Assembly (NCBI RefSeq): GCF_024172085.1
Contig: NZ_JAMZDZ010000001.1
Span: forward strand, 1,240,001 to 1,304,000
DNA length: 64,000 nucleotides
Reading direction: 5' to 3'
DNA from: Hamadaea flava
GTDB lineage: Bacteria > Actinomycetota > Actinomycetes > Mycobacteriales > Micromonosporaceae
Of the stretch, positions 31,857 through 40,558 are shown one piece after another. The first letter of the stretch is position 1, and each line of letters begins with the position of its first letter. The notes beneath the pieces were generated by a model that ran no database searches, was not told where the DNA came from, and saw only the letters and a program-made list of their open reading frames with translations. The position numbers and the translations under genes are program-made.

Positions 31857-33442
31857 CCACAACCACCGCGCCTGCGGACTCCCCCGAGACGGGCGCCGCG
31901 CCGCAACCCATGTCGCGCCGTGAGGTGCTGCAGGCGCTGTCCGGCCTCATGCTGGGCATGTTCGTCTCGATCCTGGCCTCCACGATCGTGTCGAACGCGC
32001 TTCCGCGCATCATCGCCGACCTGAAGGGCAGCCAGTCGGTCTACACCTGGATCGTCACGACCGAACTGCTCGCGATGACGGCCACCGTCCCGCTCTGGGG
32101 CAAGATGGCCGACCTCTACAGCAAGAAGCTGCTCATCCAGCTGTCGCTGGGCCTGTTCGTGGCCGGCTCGCTCATCGCCGGGTTCACCCCGAACGTCGAG
32201 ATCCTGCTGCTGAGCCGCGCCGTGCAGGGCGTCGGCGCGGGCGGCATGACCGCGCTCGCGATGATCGTCATGGCGGCCATGATCCCGCCGCGTGAACTGG
32301 GCCGCTATTCCGGCATCTTCGGCGCGGTCTTCGGCGTCGGCACCATCGCCGGCCCGCTGATCGGCGGCGTCCTGGTCGACACCTCCTGGCTCGGGTGGCG
32401 CTGGTGCTTCCTGATCGGGGTCCCGTTCACCTTGACCGCGATCTTCCTGCTCCAGAAGACCCTGCACCTGCCGGTCGTACGCCGCCAGGTGAAGATCGAC
32501 TATCTGGGCGCCCTGCTCATCATCGCCGGCGTCTCCACCCTGCTGATCTGGTCGACCCTGGCCGGGCAGAAGTTCGAGTGGGCCTCCGGCTGGACGGCGA
32601 TCCTCGTCGGGGCCGGCGTGATCCTGCTGGCACTGGCGGTCTTCGTCGAGGCCCGCGCGGCAGAGCCGATCGTGCCGCTGGCCATCTTCCGCCACCGCAC
32701 GGTCAGCCTCACCGTCCTGACCAGCATCTTCGTCGGCGTCGCGATGTTCGGCGGCACCGTGTTCCTGTCGCAGTACTTCCAGATCTCGCTCGGCAAGTCG
32801 CCGACGGTCGCCGGCCTGATGAGCCTGCCCATGATCTTCGGCCTGCTGGTCTCCTCGACCGTCGCCGGTCAGCTGATCACCAAGTACGGCCGCTGGAAGA
32901 TCTTCCTGGTGGCCGGCGGTCTCGTGATGACGGTCGGCATGCTGCTGCTCAGCCGGATCGACGCGCACACGCACGTCGTCGTGCTGTCGGCGTACATGGC
33001 GGTGCTGGGCGTCGGCGTCGGCATGCTCATGCAGAACCTCGTGCTGGCCGCCCAGAACGACGTGCCCGCGCAGGATCTGGGCGCGACGACCTCGGTGCTG
33101 ACGTTCTTCCGGAGCATGGGCGGCGCCATCGGCGTCAGCGCGCTCGGCGCGGTCCTCGCCAACCGGGTGACGGACATGTTCACCGAGAAGTTCGGGCCGA
33201 TGGCCGGTGGCGGCGAGGCGGCGGTGCCCGACCTGAAGACGCTCGACCCGGCGATCCTGAAGATCGTGCAGCAGATCTACGGCGACGCCACGGCCGACCT
33301 GTTCCTCATCGGTACGCCGTTCGCCGTGCTCGCCCTGCTGACCGTGCTCTTCATCAAGGAGAAGCCGCTGCACACGCTGAGCGGCACCGACCGGCTGGCC
33401 CAGGAGCAGACCGACGCTCCGCCGCCGATCGCGGTCCACTAA
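31853..33442 (+). CDS. DHA2-family MFS drug exporter (EmrB/QacA type)
   Basis: A 529-residue transporter with fourteen predicted helices. Motifs include GMFVSILASTIVSNALPRIIADL (helix 1, with the D/N-rich DHA2 signature), PLWGKMADLYSKK (motif A) and GVGAGGMTALAMIVMAAMIPPRELGRYSG. DHA2 pumps export drugs and dyes with proton antiport. The ATG overlaps the TetR stop. A long Asp/Glu-containing C-terminal tail ends after the last helix. A perfect 13-bp hairpin follows the stop. Confidence 0.93.
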   Translation: MTTTTAPADSPETGAAPQPMSRREVLQALSGLMLGMFVSILASTIVSNALPRIIADLKGSQSVYTWIVTTELLAMTATVPLWGKMADLYSKKLLIQLSLGLFVAGSLIAGFTPNVEILLLSRAVQGVGAGGMTALAMIVMAAMIPPRELGRYSGIFGAVFGVGTIAGPLIGGVLVDTSWLGWRWCFLIGVPFTLTAIFLLQKTLHLPVVRRQVKIDYLGALLIIAGVSTLLIWSTLAGQKFEWASGWTAILVGAGVILLALAVFVEARAAEPIVPLAIFRHRTVSLTVLTSIFVGVAMFGGTVFLSQYFQISLGKSPTVAGLMSLPMIFGLLVSSTVAGQLITKYGRWKIFLVAGGLVMTVGMLLLSRIDAHTHVVVLSAYMAVLGVGVGMLMQNLVLAAQNDVPAQDLGATTSVLTFFRSMGGAIGVSALGAVLANRVTDMFTEKFGPMAGGGEAAVPDLKTLDPAILKIVQQIYGDATADLFLIGTPFAVLALLTVLFIKEKPLHTLSGTDRLAQEQTDAPPPIAVH

Positions 33443-33454
33443 GGATTCACCAGG

Positions 33455-33483
33455 AACGCCGCCGGGGCTGCCCCGGCGGCGTT
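33455..33483. terminator. Bidirectional terminator between DHA2 and GNAT genes
   Basis: AACGCCGCCGGGG (33455-33467) and its exact complement (33471-33483) with a 3-nt loop, ending in GTTT. It lies between two converging genes and touches the GNAT stop codon. Confidence 0.85.
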
Positions 33484-33960
33484 TCACGTTTCCAGGAGCC
33501 AGGTCAACAGCGACCCGTCCCGGCCGACGAAGGTCGCTGCGCCGAGCGTACCGTCAGCTTGAAGGCGGCGGATGGTCCGCGCGGCCGGCTGGTTGCCCGC
33601 GAGCACATGGGCCAGGATCTTTCCACTGGCCGTGACGGCCAGGCGGTGCGCGAGCAGAGTTCCGATGCCGCGGCGCTGCCAGGCGTCCTCTACCAGGATC
33701 GCAGCCTCCGCCGGGTCGCCGGCGAGGCTGGCCATCGCCACAAGCCGCCCGTCGTGTACGCCGCCGGTGGCGACCGCGACGATCGTGCCCGCCGTGAGCA
33801 GTCTCGCGAGCAGCGCGGCCGGCGGCGTGCCCGCACCGGAGACGTAGCGGCGGTAGAGGCTCTCCCGTGAGCAGCGACGATGCATCGCCAGCACCTCGTC
33901 GAGATCGGCGGCGGTCGCCTCGCGAACCGTCACCACCACCGGTTCTATGTCGAGCATCAT
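33484..33960 (-). CDS. GNAT-family acetyltransferase
   Basis: A 158-residue acetyl-CoA-dependent N-acetyltransferase: VTVREATAADLDEVLAMHRRCS is the beta1-alpha1 start, and EDAWQRRGIGTLLAHRLAVTA holds the Q/RxxGxG/A acetyl-CoA loop (QRRGIG). The substrate is not evident. The start is one of two adjacent ATGs (33960 or 33957); neither has a ribosome site, and the start codons lie inside an inverted repeat shared with the divergent TetR gene, so that repressor probably controls this gene. Confidence 0.85.
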   Translation of the reverse strand: MMLDIEPVVVTVREATAADLDEVLAMHRRCSRESLYRRYVSGAGTPPAALLARLLTAGTIVAVATGGVHDGRLVAMASLAGDPAEAAILVEDAWQRRGIGTLLAHRLAVTASGKILAHVLAGNQPAARTIRRLQADGTLGAATFVGRDGSLLTWLLET

Positions 33961-33979
33961 AATGCGATCGTGCGTTATG
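33958..33979. promoter_or_regulatory. Inverted repeat operator between GNAT and TetR genes
   Basis: CATAATGC (33958-33965), six bases, then GCGTTATG (33972-33979): 8-bp arms with one mismatch. It covers the GNAT start codon and ends 27 nt before the TetR ATG, as expected for a TetR-family operator. Confidence 0.6.
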
Positions 33980-34006
33980 ATGGCCGTCATAGTCAAGGGG
34001 AGCGAG

Positions 34007-34579
34007 ATGACGACCGACAGCCGCGAAAAGATGATCAAGACCGCCGCCTTCCTCTTCGGCGAGCGGGGCTACGCGGCGACCTCCTTCCAGGACGTCCTCG
34101 CGCGCTCCGGAGCGCCGCGCGGCTCGATCTACCACCACTTCCCCGGCGGCAAGGAGCAGCTCGCGGCCGAGGCACTGCGGTGGTACGCGGGCCGCACCCG
34201 CGACGCGATGGCCGCCGGCACCGCCGACGGGCCGACCGTGGAAGCCGTCGCGGGCTACTTCGCCGCCACCGCCGCCTGGCTGAAGAAGAGCGACTTCCGC
34301 GGCGGCTGCCCGATCGGCAGTGTCGCGCTGGACATGTCCGGCGACGAGCCGCTACGCGAGATCGTGGCCGAGGCCTTCGCCGACTGGCGGCGCATCGTCG
34401 AGCGGTCGCTGCTGTCGGAGGGCTGCGCGCCGGACACCGCCCGTTCGCTGGCGGCACTGGTCATCGCCGCGTCCGAAGGCGCGCTGATGCTGGCCCGGAC
34501 CTCCCGCGACCTGCGCGACTACGAGTCCGTCGCGACTCAGGTGCTCGCCCACCTCCGCACCGTCCTCACCGCGGCCTGA
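34007..34579 (+). CDS. TetR-family regulator (LmrA/YxaF-like)
   Basis: A 190-residue TetR regulator: HTH in KMIKTAAFLFGERGYAATSFQDVLARSGAPRGSIYHHFPGGKEQL (about 8-52), and a C-terminal domain with FRGGCPIGSVALDMS, the mark of the LmrA/YxaF subgroup that governs multidrug exporters and quinone-responsive genes. The ATG at 34007 has AGGGGAG upstream. It is divergent from the GNAT gene with a shared inverted repeat. No exporter is adjacent on its own side; the next gene is the mannanase, which has its own promoter. Confidence 0.9.
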   Translation: MTTDSREKMIKTAAFLFGERGYAATSFQDVLARSGAPRGSIYHHFPGGKEQLAAEALRWYAGRTRDAMAAGTADGPTVEAVAGYFAATAAWLKKSDFRGGCPIGSVALDMSGDEPLREIVAEAFADWRRIVERSLLSEGCAPDTARSLAALVIAASEGALMLARTSRDLRDYESVATQVLAHLRTVLTAA

Positions 34580-34638
34580 CCCGCATCGAGTCCAGCCGTC
34601 GCGGCGTCGGACGCGACGGCGGGGCATTGATGGGAGTC

Positions 34639-34667
34639 TTGTCGCGGGAGCGCTCCCATGCCACACT
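34639..34667 (+). promoter_or_regulatory. Mannanase promoter with CebR-like operator in the spacer
   Basis: TTGTCG (34639-34644) and CACACT (34662-34667) are 17 nt apart. The spacer begins with CGGGAGCGCTCCCA (34645-34658), one base from TGGGAGCGCTCCCA, the known operator of the LacI-family cellulose repressor CebR in Streptomyces and relatives. Binding there would block RNA polymerase. Confidence 0.75.
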
Positions 34668-34745
34668 GTAGCCCCGAACCACCCTCCCCTTGCCTGATCT
34701 CCCACCGCCCGGCGAGGTCCCGCCCAGGAAAGGTCGAGGCCACAC

Positions 34746-36356
34746 ATGAAACGTGTCGCCCTGGCGAGCATCGCCCTGCTCGCCCTCGTATCGTCCACTC
34801 TGCTGACGGCCCAGCCCGCGTACGCCGCCACCGGTCTGCACATCAGCGGCCGGAACATCGTCGAGGCCAACGGCAGCGCCTTCGTGATGCGTGGCGTGTC
34901 CCACGCGCACACCTGGTACCCCACCCAGACCAACTCCTTCGCCAACATCAAGGCACTCGGCGCCAACTCCCTTCGCGTAGTGCTCAGCGGCGGGCGCTGG
35001 ACCCCGAACGCCGCCTCCGACGTCGCCAACGTCATCAGCCTGTGCAAGGCCAGCAAGCTCATCTGCGTACTGGAGAACCACGACACCACCGGGTACGGCG
35101 AGCAGAGCGGCGCGTACACGCTGGACCAGGCGGTCGACTACTGGATCGGGCTGAAGAGCGTCCTCGTCGGCCAGGAGGACTACGTCGTCATCAACATCGG
35201 CAACGAGCCGGTCGGCAACAACAACGCCGCCCAGTGGACCGACGCCACCAAGAACGCCATCACCCGGTTGCGCAGCAACGGTTTCCAGCACCTCATCATG
35301 GTCGACGCGCCGAACTGGGGACAGGACTGGCAGTTCGTGATGCGCGACAACGCCGCCTCGGTGTTCGCCGCCGACACGGCCCGCAACACGGTCTTCTCGA
35401 TCCACATGTACGGCGTCTTCGACACCGCGGCTGAGATCACGGCGTACCTCGACGCCTTCCAGACGGCTGGGCTACCGCTGGTCATCGGCGAGTTCGGGTT
35501 CAACCACTCCGATGGCAACCCGGACGAGGACACGATCATGGCCCAGGCCGTCTCCCGCGGCGTCGGTTATCTCGGCTGGTCGTGGAGCGGCAACGGCGGC
35601 GGCGTCGAGTACCTCGACATGGTCACCAACTTCAACCCGAGCGCCCTGACGAGCTGGGGCCAGCGCATCTTCAACGGCGCCAACGGCATCGTGGCGACCG
35701 CCAGGGAAGCGGCGATCTACTCCGGCGGCACCAGCGACACCGTCGCGCCCACCACCCCCGGTACGCCCACCGCGTCCGGCGTCACCGCGACCGGCGCCAC
35801 GCTCAGCTGGACAGCCTCGACCGACAATATCTCGGTCACCAGCTACGACGTGCTGAACGCGTCGAACACCGTCGTCGCGTCGTCGTTGACGAACTCCGTC
35901 ACGCTGACCGGGCTCACCCCGTCCACCCAGTACGCGCTGCGCGTACGGGCCCGGGACGCGGCCGGCAACCAGTCCGCCGTGTCGAGCGCCGTCACCTTCA
36001 CCACGACGACCGCCCCGACCGGCACCTGCAAGGTGGTCTACACGGCCAGCCCGTGGACCGAGGGCTCCGGGACCGGCGGCTTCACCGCCAACATCGCCGT
36101 CACCAATACGGGCGCCAGCGCGATCTCCGGCTGGACGCTCAAGTTCACGCTCCCTAGTGGACAGACGCTGACCGCGCCGGGCTGGAGCGCGACCTACACC
36201 GTGAGCGGGCAAGCGGTGACCGCGACGAACCTCTCCTACAACGGCAACCTCGCCGCGGGCGGCTCCACCGGCATCGGCTTCAACGGCCGCTGGAGCGGCA
36301 CCTACAGCAGCCCGACGTCGTTCACCCTGAACAACAACCCCTGCACGACGTCCTGA
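34746..36356 (+). CDS. Secreted GH5 beta-mannanase with FN3 and CBM2
   Basis: A 536-residue modular enzyme that hydrolyses internal beta-1,4 bonds of mannans. Signal peptide 1-27 (ending PAYA), GH5 catalytic domain about 28-325 closely like subfamily 8 mannanases (FVMRGVSHAHTWYP near 47), with acid/base Glu in NIGNEPVG (about 155) and nucleophile Glu in VIGEFGFN (about 247). A fibronectin type III domain (about 335-420) and a family 2 carbohydrate-binding module (about 426-536, framed by Cys residues, with SGWTLKFTLPSGQ) follow. The operator between its -35 and -10 resembles a CebR box, so induction by cello- or manno-oligosaccharides is likely. It is one of three polysaccharide hydrolases in the window. 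Confidence 0.95.
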   Translation: MKRVALASIALLALVSSTLLTAQPAYAATGLHISGRNIVEANGSAFVMRGVSHAHTWYPTQTNSFANIKALGANSLRVVLSGGRWTPNAASDVANVISLCKASKLICVLENHDTTGYGEQSGAYTLDQAVDYWIGLKSVLVGQEDYVVINIGNEPVGNNNAAQWTDATKNAITRLRSNGFQHLIMVDAPNWGQDWQFVMRDNAASVFAADTARNTVFSIHMYGVFDTAAEITAYLDAFQTAGLPLVIGEFGFNHSDGNPDEDTIMAQAVSRGVGYLGWSWSGNGGGVEYLDMVTNFNPSALTSWGQRIFNGANGIVATAREAAIYSGGTSDTVAPTTPGTPTASGVTATGATLSWTASTDNISVTSYDVLNASNTVVASSLTNSVTLTGLTPSTQYALRVRARDAAGNQSAVSSAVTFTTTTAPTGTCKVVYTASPWTEGSGTGGFTANIAVTNTGASAISGWTLKFTLPSGQTLTAPGWSATYTVSGQAVTATNLSYNGNLAAGGSTGIGFNGRWSGTYSSPTSFTLNNNPCTTS

Positions 36357-36423
36357 CGGCCGGCGGGCGGGCGCGCGACCGGCGAGGGTTTCGCGTCCGC
36401 CCGCTTCCGGGTACGCCCATGTC

Positions 36424-36675
36424 ATGACCGATGACCAGACGACCGAGACGGTTCCGACGCGCGGCGACGGCCATGACGAGATCCTCGCGCTCGACACCAA
36501 CGGGGACGGCAAGCCGGACCTGTGGGCGATCGACACCGACGGGGACGGCAAGCCCGACCTGTTCCAGTCTGATGTGGACGGTGACGGTCAGGTCGAGGTC
36601 ACCATGGTGGACCTCGATCAGGACGGCACGATGGACATCAAGGTCGACGGCGACGGCGGCCATCCGCCGGTCTAG
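36424..36675 (+). CDS. Small EF-hand/dockerin-like calcium-binding protein
   Basis: An 83-residue protein made of repeated acidic loops: DTNGDGKPDLWAID, TDGDGKPDLFQSD, VDGDGQVEVTMVD and LDQDGTMDIKVD. Each D-x-D/N-G-D-G-x-x-D loop matches the calcium-binding loop of EF hands, dockerins and thrombospondin type 3 repeats. There is no signal peptide, membrane segment or catalytic domain, so it appears cytoplasmic, which is unusual for this repeat type. ATG at 36424; it follows the mannanase by 67 nt and could be read through from it. A perfect 13-bp hairpin terminator follows. Its function is unknown. Confidence 0.8.
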   Translation: MTDDQTTETVPTRGDGHDEILALDTNGDGKPDLWAIDTDGDGKPDLFQSDVDGDGQVEVTMVDLDQDGTMDIKVDGDGGHPPV

Positions 36676-36680
36676 CGCAC

Positions 36681-36713
36681 CAGCGGCCGGCCCGAGGACC
36701 GGGCCGGCCGCTG
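36681..36713. terminator. Bidirectional terminator between calcium-binding and Ycf48-like genes
   Basis: CAGCGGCCGGCCC (36681-36693) and its exact complement (36701-36713) with a 7-nt loop, in the 51-bp gap between converging genes. Confidence 0.85.
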
Positions 36714-36726
36714 TTCGACTTCAGGA

Positions 36727-37794
36727 TCAGCCGAGGGTCAGCCTTGCGATCCGGCCGGCCGCGCCGGAGGCCCAGCAGGCGCCGTCGTTCGTGCACTGCA
36801 CGCCGTGCAGGCTGCCGGTCTCGAACCGGTGCCAGCTCCGGCCGCCGTCCCAGGTGATGTCGCTGCCGGTCGGGCCGACCGCGACGGCCACGCCCGGCAC
36901 CTTGGTCCAGGCCACTCCCGATCGATACTCCCCTGGTACGCCGTCGGCCGCGACCCAGGTCCGTCCGCCGTCGGCAGTCCACGCCGCCCCGTTCGGCGCC
37001 GAGGTCGGGGCGGCGAAGTCGCCGCCGACCGCGATGCCGTGATGCGCGTCGCGGAAGGCCACCGAGTAGACGCCCGCGCTGGGGCCGCTCGGGATCGGCG
37101 AATCGGTGACCGTCCAGGTGCGACCCCGGTCGGCGGAGCGGAACACGCGGGCGGTCGCGCCGCCGCCGGTGGCGAACCAGGAGTCCCGCCCGGCGGTGCT
37201 GACGATGCACGTGCCGCTCGCGGCGAACGCGAACTCCCCGGCCAGCGCGGCCGGCATGCCGTCGCCCGGCACGATCGACCAGCTACGGCCGCCGTCGTCC
37301 GTGGACAGCAGCCGGAAGCGGCCGTCGACCGGGTCGGACAGGGCGAGCCCGTGCCGGTGGTCGAAGAACGTCATGCAGTCGTAGAACGCCGCCGGTTCGG
37401 CGTTGCGGAAGCTCTCGGTCCAGCTGGCCCCGCCGTCGGCGGTGGCGTAGATCCGGGAGTCGGTTCCTTCGCCGATCGACAGGATCACGGCGTGGTCGGC
37501 GTCGAACGCCTGGATGTCGCGGAACTGCAGTTCGGCCGTGTCCGACGGGCCGACGTGCTGCCAGGTGCGCCCGCCGTCCACGGTACGCAGGACTTCCCCG
37601 CCGCTGCCGCTGGCCCAGGCGATCCGGCGGCTGACCGGGGACAGCCCGCGGAGGCTGGACGTGGAACCGGTCGCGAAGTCCTGCCAGCCCGGCTGCGGCC
37701 GGTGGCCGCCGGAGGCGTACGCCGAGCCGGGAGCGAGGGAGGTGGTGAGGGTGGCCACCGCCACCAGGGAAACGATCGTCGTCAGACGTCTCAT
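36727..37794 (-). CDS. Secreted Ycf48/BNR-like beta-propeller protein
   Basis: A 355-residue secreted protein with a signal peptide (MRRLTTIVSLVAVATLTTSL, cleavage near AYA) and a propeller built from repeats with VDGGRTWQHV, TADGGASWTE, TDDGGRSWSI, SADRGRTWTV, TADGGRTWVA and WDGGRSWHRF. The DGGxTW motifs are BNR/Asp-box turns, and the overall layout is that of Ycf48-like 'photosystem II stability factor' proteins found in many non-photosynthetic bacteria. It is probably not a sialidase, because the catalytic Arg triad and Tyr/Glu pair are not evident. Role unknown. Confidence 0.88.
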   Translation of the reverse strand: MRRLTTIVSLVAVATLTTSLAPGSAYASGGHRPQPGWQDFATGSTSSLRGLSPVSRRIAWASGSGGEVLRTVDGGRTWQHVGPSDTAELQFRDIQAFDADHAVILSIGEGTDSRIYATADGGASWTESFRNAEPAAFYDCMTFFDHRHGLALSDPVDGRFRLLSTDDGGRSWSIVPGDGMPAALAGEFAFAASGTCIVSTAGRDSWFATGGGATARVFRSADRGRTWTVTDSPIPSGPSAGVYSVAFRDAHHGIAVGGDFAAPTSAPNGAAWTADGGRTWVAADGVPGEYRSGVAWTKVPGVAVAVGPTGSDITWDGGRSWHRFETGSLHGVQCTNDGACWASGAAGRIARLTLG

Positions 37795-37849
37795 GAACGC
37801 CGAACCTACCGCCGGTGATCGAATCCCGCGACCGCCCGGCTCCCCAGAC

Positions 37850-38581
37850 TCAGAGGGGTTTGATGGCGACGCCGCCCCAGAACGCGTCCGGAACCTGCTC
37901 CGGCTCCCCGTCCGGCCGCCACTTCGCCACCGGGACGATGCCGTCGATCCGCCATTCGCCGAGCAGCCGGCCGAAGTCGCGGGGATCGCGCATGTGGAAC
38001 CCGGGACCCATCATGGCCAGCGCGTCCGGGTACGCCGTCAGTTCCAGCCCGTCGAAGTCGACGATGAGGAAGCTGCCCGTCTCGACCTGGGCGTACAGCT
38101 GGGACAGGGCGTCGGCGAGCTGGCCGTCGTCGAGGAACGCGGCGAGGCCGAGGAAGACGACGCCGACCGGCCGGACACCCCACCCCGGCAGGTACGCCGA
38201 AGGGTCGAACCCGCGCAGCGCGGTGGCGTCGGCCTCCGCGTAGTGCGCGTTGTCGGCCATGGCGAGCAGCGCCGAGCCGTGCGCGACGATCTTCGGGTCG
38301 GCGTCGGTGTAGAGGACGTGCGCGTCCGGGACGATCTGGTGGACGTTGCCCTGGCTCGGGATGCCGGCCCCGAACACCAGGAAGTCGGTGATCCCCTGGT
38401 CGGCGACGAATCGGACGGTCCGGCCCAGGTAGGCGCGCAGCGACCGGAAGATCTCCGCGCACGGCCCGTACGCCTGCTCGAACGCCTCGGCGGCGGCGAT
38501 GTCGACCGGAAAGTGGTCGTACCCGCCCAGCCAGAAGTCGATCATGCGGGCGGTGCTGGGCGTCGATGGCTGGACGGTCAT
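37850..38581 (-). CDS. DUF574-type SAM-dependent methyltransferase
   Basis: A 243-residue member of the actinobacterial SAM methyltransferase family (DUF574/Methyltransf_19). The signature STARMIDFWLGGYDHFPVD (near 9-27) is followed by ITDFLVFGAGIPSQGNVHQ, the SAM-binding glycine loop (here FGAG), and VLYTDADPKIVAHG, where Asp binds the ribose. Family members are abundant in Streptomyces and Micromonosporaceae, and substrates are unknown. It starts at the ATG at 38581. It is transcribed divergently from the membrane protein at 38643 with 61 bp between them. The start of the catalytic domain is shorter than usual (family proteins are about 260-280 residues). Confidence 0.88.
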   Translation of the reverse strand: MTVQPSTPSTARMIDFWLGGYDHFPVDIAAAEAFEQAYGPCAEIFRSLRAYLGRTVRFVADQGITDFLVFGAGIPSQGNVHQIVPDAHVLYTDADPKIVAHGSALLAMADNAHYAEADATALRGFDPSAYLPGWGVRPVGVVFLGLAAFLDDGQLADALSQLYAQVETGSFLIVDFDGLELTAYPDALAMMGPGFHMRDPRDFGRLLGEWRIDGIVPVAKWRPDGEPEQVPDAFWGGVAIKPL

Positions 38582-38642
38582 AAAAGGCAACCTACCCGGC
38601 CAACGCCAGTCATGGAGTGTCCTGTCCCGGCACAATGGAGGC

Positions 38643-39203
38643 ATGAGGCCGGAGGAACCGGAAGACCGCTTCGTCGGCGCCGCCCGGGTGCCGTCCCGGG
38701 CTGTCGACCCGGTGACCGCCGTTCCCGCCCCGGCGGCCCGGCCGCCGCGGCCCAACCGGGCGCTCTGGTTCGCTGGAGCGGGCGCGGTCGCCGTCATCGT
38801 GCTGTCGATCGGCGTACTGGTGGGGTATGCGCTGCGCCCCGCTCCCGTGGCGAGTCCCGGTGCGGCGGCGAAGACCTCGGCGTCGCCGAAGCCGCCGCCC
38901 CGAGACTCCCCCAAGACGGTGACTCAGCGCTATCTGGACGCGGTCGTCGCCGGGGACAAGACGAAGAGCGACAAGGAGCTGTGCGGTCTGTTGCGGGGTA
39001 CGCCGCAGAACCAGGCCGATCTCTCCCAGTACCACGTCAACGACCTGGTCACGCTGGAGGCCCAGGAGGGCAAGGTCGACGGCAAGCGGGCCACGGTCGA
39101 GGTGAAGGTCGCGGTGCCGATCCTGGGCTCGACCAGGTTCACCGTCGATCTGGTCGACGAGAAGGGCGTCTGGAAGGTCTGCGGCTTCGGCGCAGGTCAG
39201 TGA
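38643..39203 (+). CDS. Single-pass membrane protein with extracellular DUF4878-like domain
   Basis: A 186-residue protein: a Pro/Arg-rich cytoplasmic N-terminus (1-39), one membrane helix (RALWFAGAGAVAVIVLSIGVLVGYAL, about 40-65), a Pro/Ala/Ser linker and an extracellular domain (about 95-186) starting TVTQRYLDAVVAGDKTKSDKELCGLL. The domain looks like the cystatin-like DUF4878/SnoaL fold, with two Cys residues near its start and end. The ATG at 38643 has GGAGG just before it. Divergent from the methyltransferase gene. No function is known. Confidence 0.75.
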   Translation: MRPEEPEDRFVGAARVPSRAVDPVTAVPAPAARPPRPNRALWFAGAGAVAVIVLSIGVLVGYALRPAPVASPGAAAKTSASPKPPPRDSPKTVTQRYLDAVVAGDKTKSDKELCGLLRGTPQNQADLSQYHVNDLVTLEAQEGKVDGKRATVEVKVAVPILGSTRFTVDLVDEKGVWKVCGFGAGQ

Positions 39204-39246
39204 CGACGGGGTTGATCAAATACGCCGACGGGCGCAAGATGACGCC

Positions 39247-40491
39247 ATGTCCGAGACGACGGGGGTCAAGCCGCCCAGCCTATGGCGGAACAAGGCGTTC
39301 ACCCTGCTGTGGAGCAGTCAGGCGTTATCCGATCTAGGCAGCTCGATGTCGAGCCTGGCGATGCCGCTGCTCACGCTGGCAATCACCGGCTCGCCGATTC
39401 AAGCCGGCGTGGTGGGCACCTCGGCGGCGGTCGTCCGGCTGGTCTGCCAACTCCCGGCCGGCGTCGTCACCGACCGCATCGACCGGAAACGGCTCATGCT
39501 CGTCGCCGACGCGGTACGGCTTTGTGCGTACCTGTCGCTTGGCATCCTGGTGCTGGCCGACCGCGTGTCGCTGGCGTGGATCGTGGCGATCAACATGATC
39601 GTGACGGTTTTCCATGTGGCGCACGAGAACGCACAGTTCGGCGCGGTCCGCAACGTCGTGCCGCTGGACCGCGTGCCGGAGGCGACCGCGCGGAACGAGG
39701 CCCGCGGGGCGGCGGTCTCGCTGATCGGGCCGCCGATCGGCGGCGCACTGTTCGGCCTGGCCCGCGCCTTGCCGTTCTTCACCGACGCGGTGTCCTATCT
39801 GCTGTCGTTCATCGGCGTCTCGCTGATCCGTGAGCCGATGCAGCAGGAACGCTCCGAGCCGCGCGAGCACCCGGCCAAAGAGCTGATCGAGGGCGTGAAG
39901 TTCACCCTGTCCGAGCCGTTCCTGCGCGCGGTGCTGCTGATCGCGCCGCCGATCAACCTGGCCTTCAACGGCATGATCTTCGCGATGGTCGTCATCTTGC
40001 AGCAGCGGGGCACACCGCCCGCGCTGATCGGCACGGTCGAGACCATCATCGGGGCGGGCCTGCTGTTCGGCGCACTGATCGCGCCGAGACTTGCACAGCG
40101 CGTTCCGATGCGGCGGCTCATCATCGGGATCACCTGGCTGGGCGCCGCGCTCATGGCGAGCGCCGCGCTGCTGACCGGCTCGATCCTCGTCGCCATTCCG
40201 GTGGCGCTCGCGATCATGCTCGGCCCGGCCTGCAACGCGGCACTGTTCGGCTACCAGGCCGCGGTCACGCCGGACCGCATGCAGGGCCGCGTGATGTCCG
40301 TGATCATCCTCGTCGCCACCAGCCTCGCCAGCCTGTCCGCACTGCTGGGCGGCTCGCTCGTGCACCTGGCGGGTGGTCCGGTCACGGTGCTGGTTTTCGC
40401 GGGACTCATGGCTGTCGCGGCGGTCGCGGCCACCATCAGCCAAGGGGTACGCGGAATGAAGCCGCTGTCGGAGCTGCAACCGGCGACCTAG
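39247..40491 (+). CDS. MFS_3 family exporter
   Basis: A 414-residue, twelve-helix transporter of the EntS/macrolide-exporter-like group: NKAFTLLWSSQALSDLGSSMSSLAMPLL is the first helix pair and AGVVTDRIDRKRLMLVADAV the conserved loop. The segment AHENAQFGAVRNVVPLDRVPEATARNEARG is typical of the family. It has a clear leaderless promoter: TTGATC (39212-39217), 17 nt, CAAGAT (39235-39240), then six bases to ATG. No regulator or biosynthetic gene is adjacent. A 12-bp hairpin follows. The substrate is unknown. Confidence 0.9.
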   Translation: MSETTGVKPPSLWRNKAFTLLWSSQALSDLGSSMSSLAMPLLTLAITGSPIQAGVVGTSAAVVRLVCQLPAGVVTDRIDRKRLMLVADAVRLCAYLSLGILVLADRVSLAWIVAINMIVTVFHVAHENAQFGAVRNVVPLDRVPEATARNEARGAAVSLIGPPIGGALFGLARALPFFTDAVSYLLSFIGVSLIREPMQQERSEPREHPAKELIEGVKFTLSEPFLRAVLLIAPPINLAFNGMIFAMVVILQQRGTPPALIGTVETIIGAGLLFGALIAPRLAQRVPMRRLIIGITWLGAALMASAALLTGSILVAIPVALAIMLGPACNAALFGYQAAVTPDRMQGRVMSVIILVATSLASLSALLGGSLVHLAGGPVTVLVFAGLMAVAAVAATISQGVRGMKPLSELQPAT

Positions 40492-40511
40492 TTCTGCAGC
40501 ACTGGACTTAA

Positions 40512-40555
40512 CGGGATGGCGTGGTCCCGACGCGCCTGAGGATCACGCCATCCCG
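40512..40555. terminator. Bidirectional terminator between MFS and chitinase genes
   Basis: CGGGATGGCGTG (40512-40523) and its exact complement (40544-40555) with a 20-nt loop, between the converging MFS and chitinase genes. Confidence 0.75.
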
Positions 40556-40558
40556 GTC

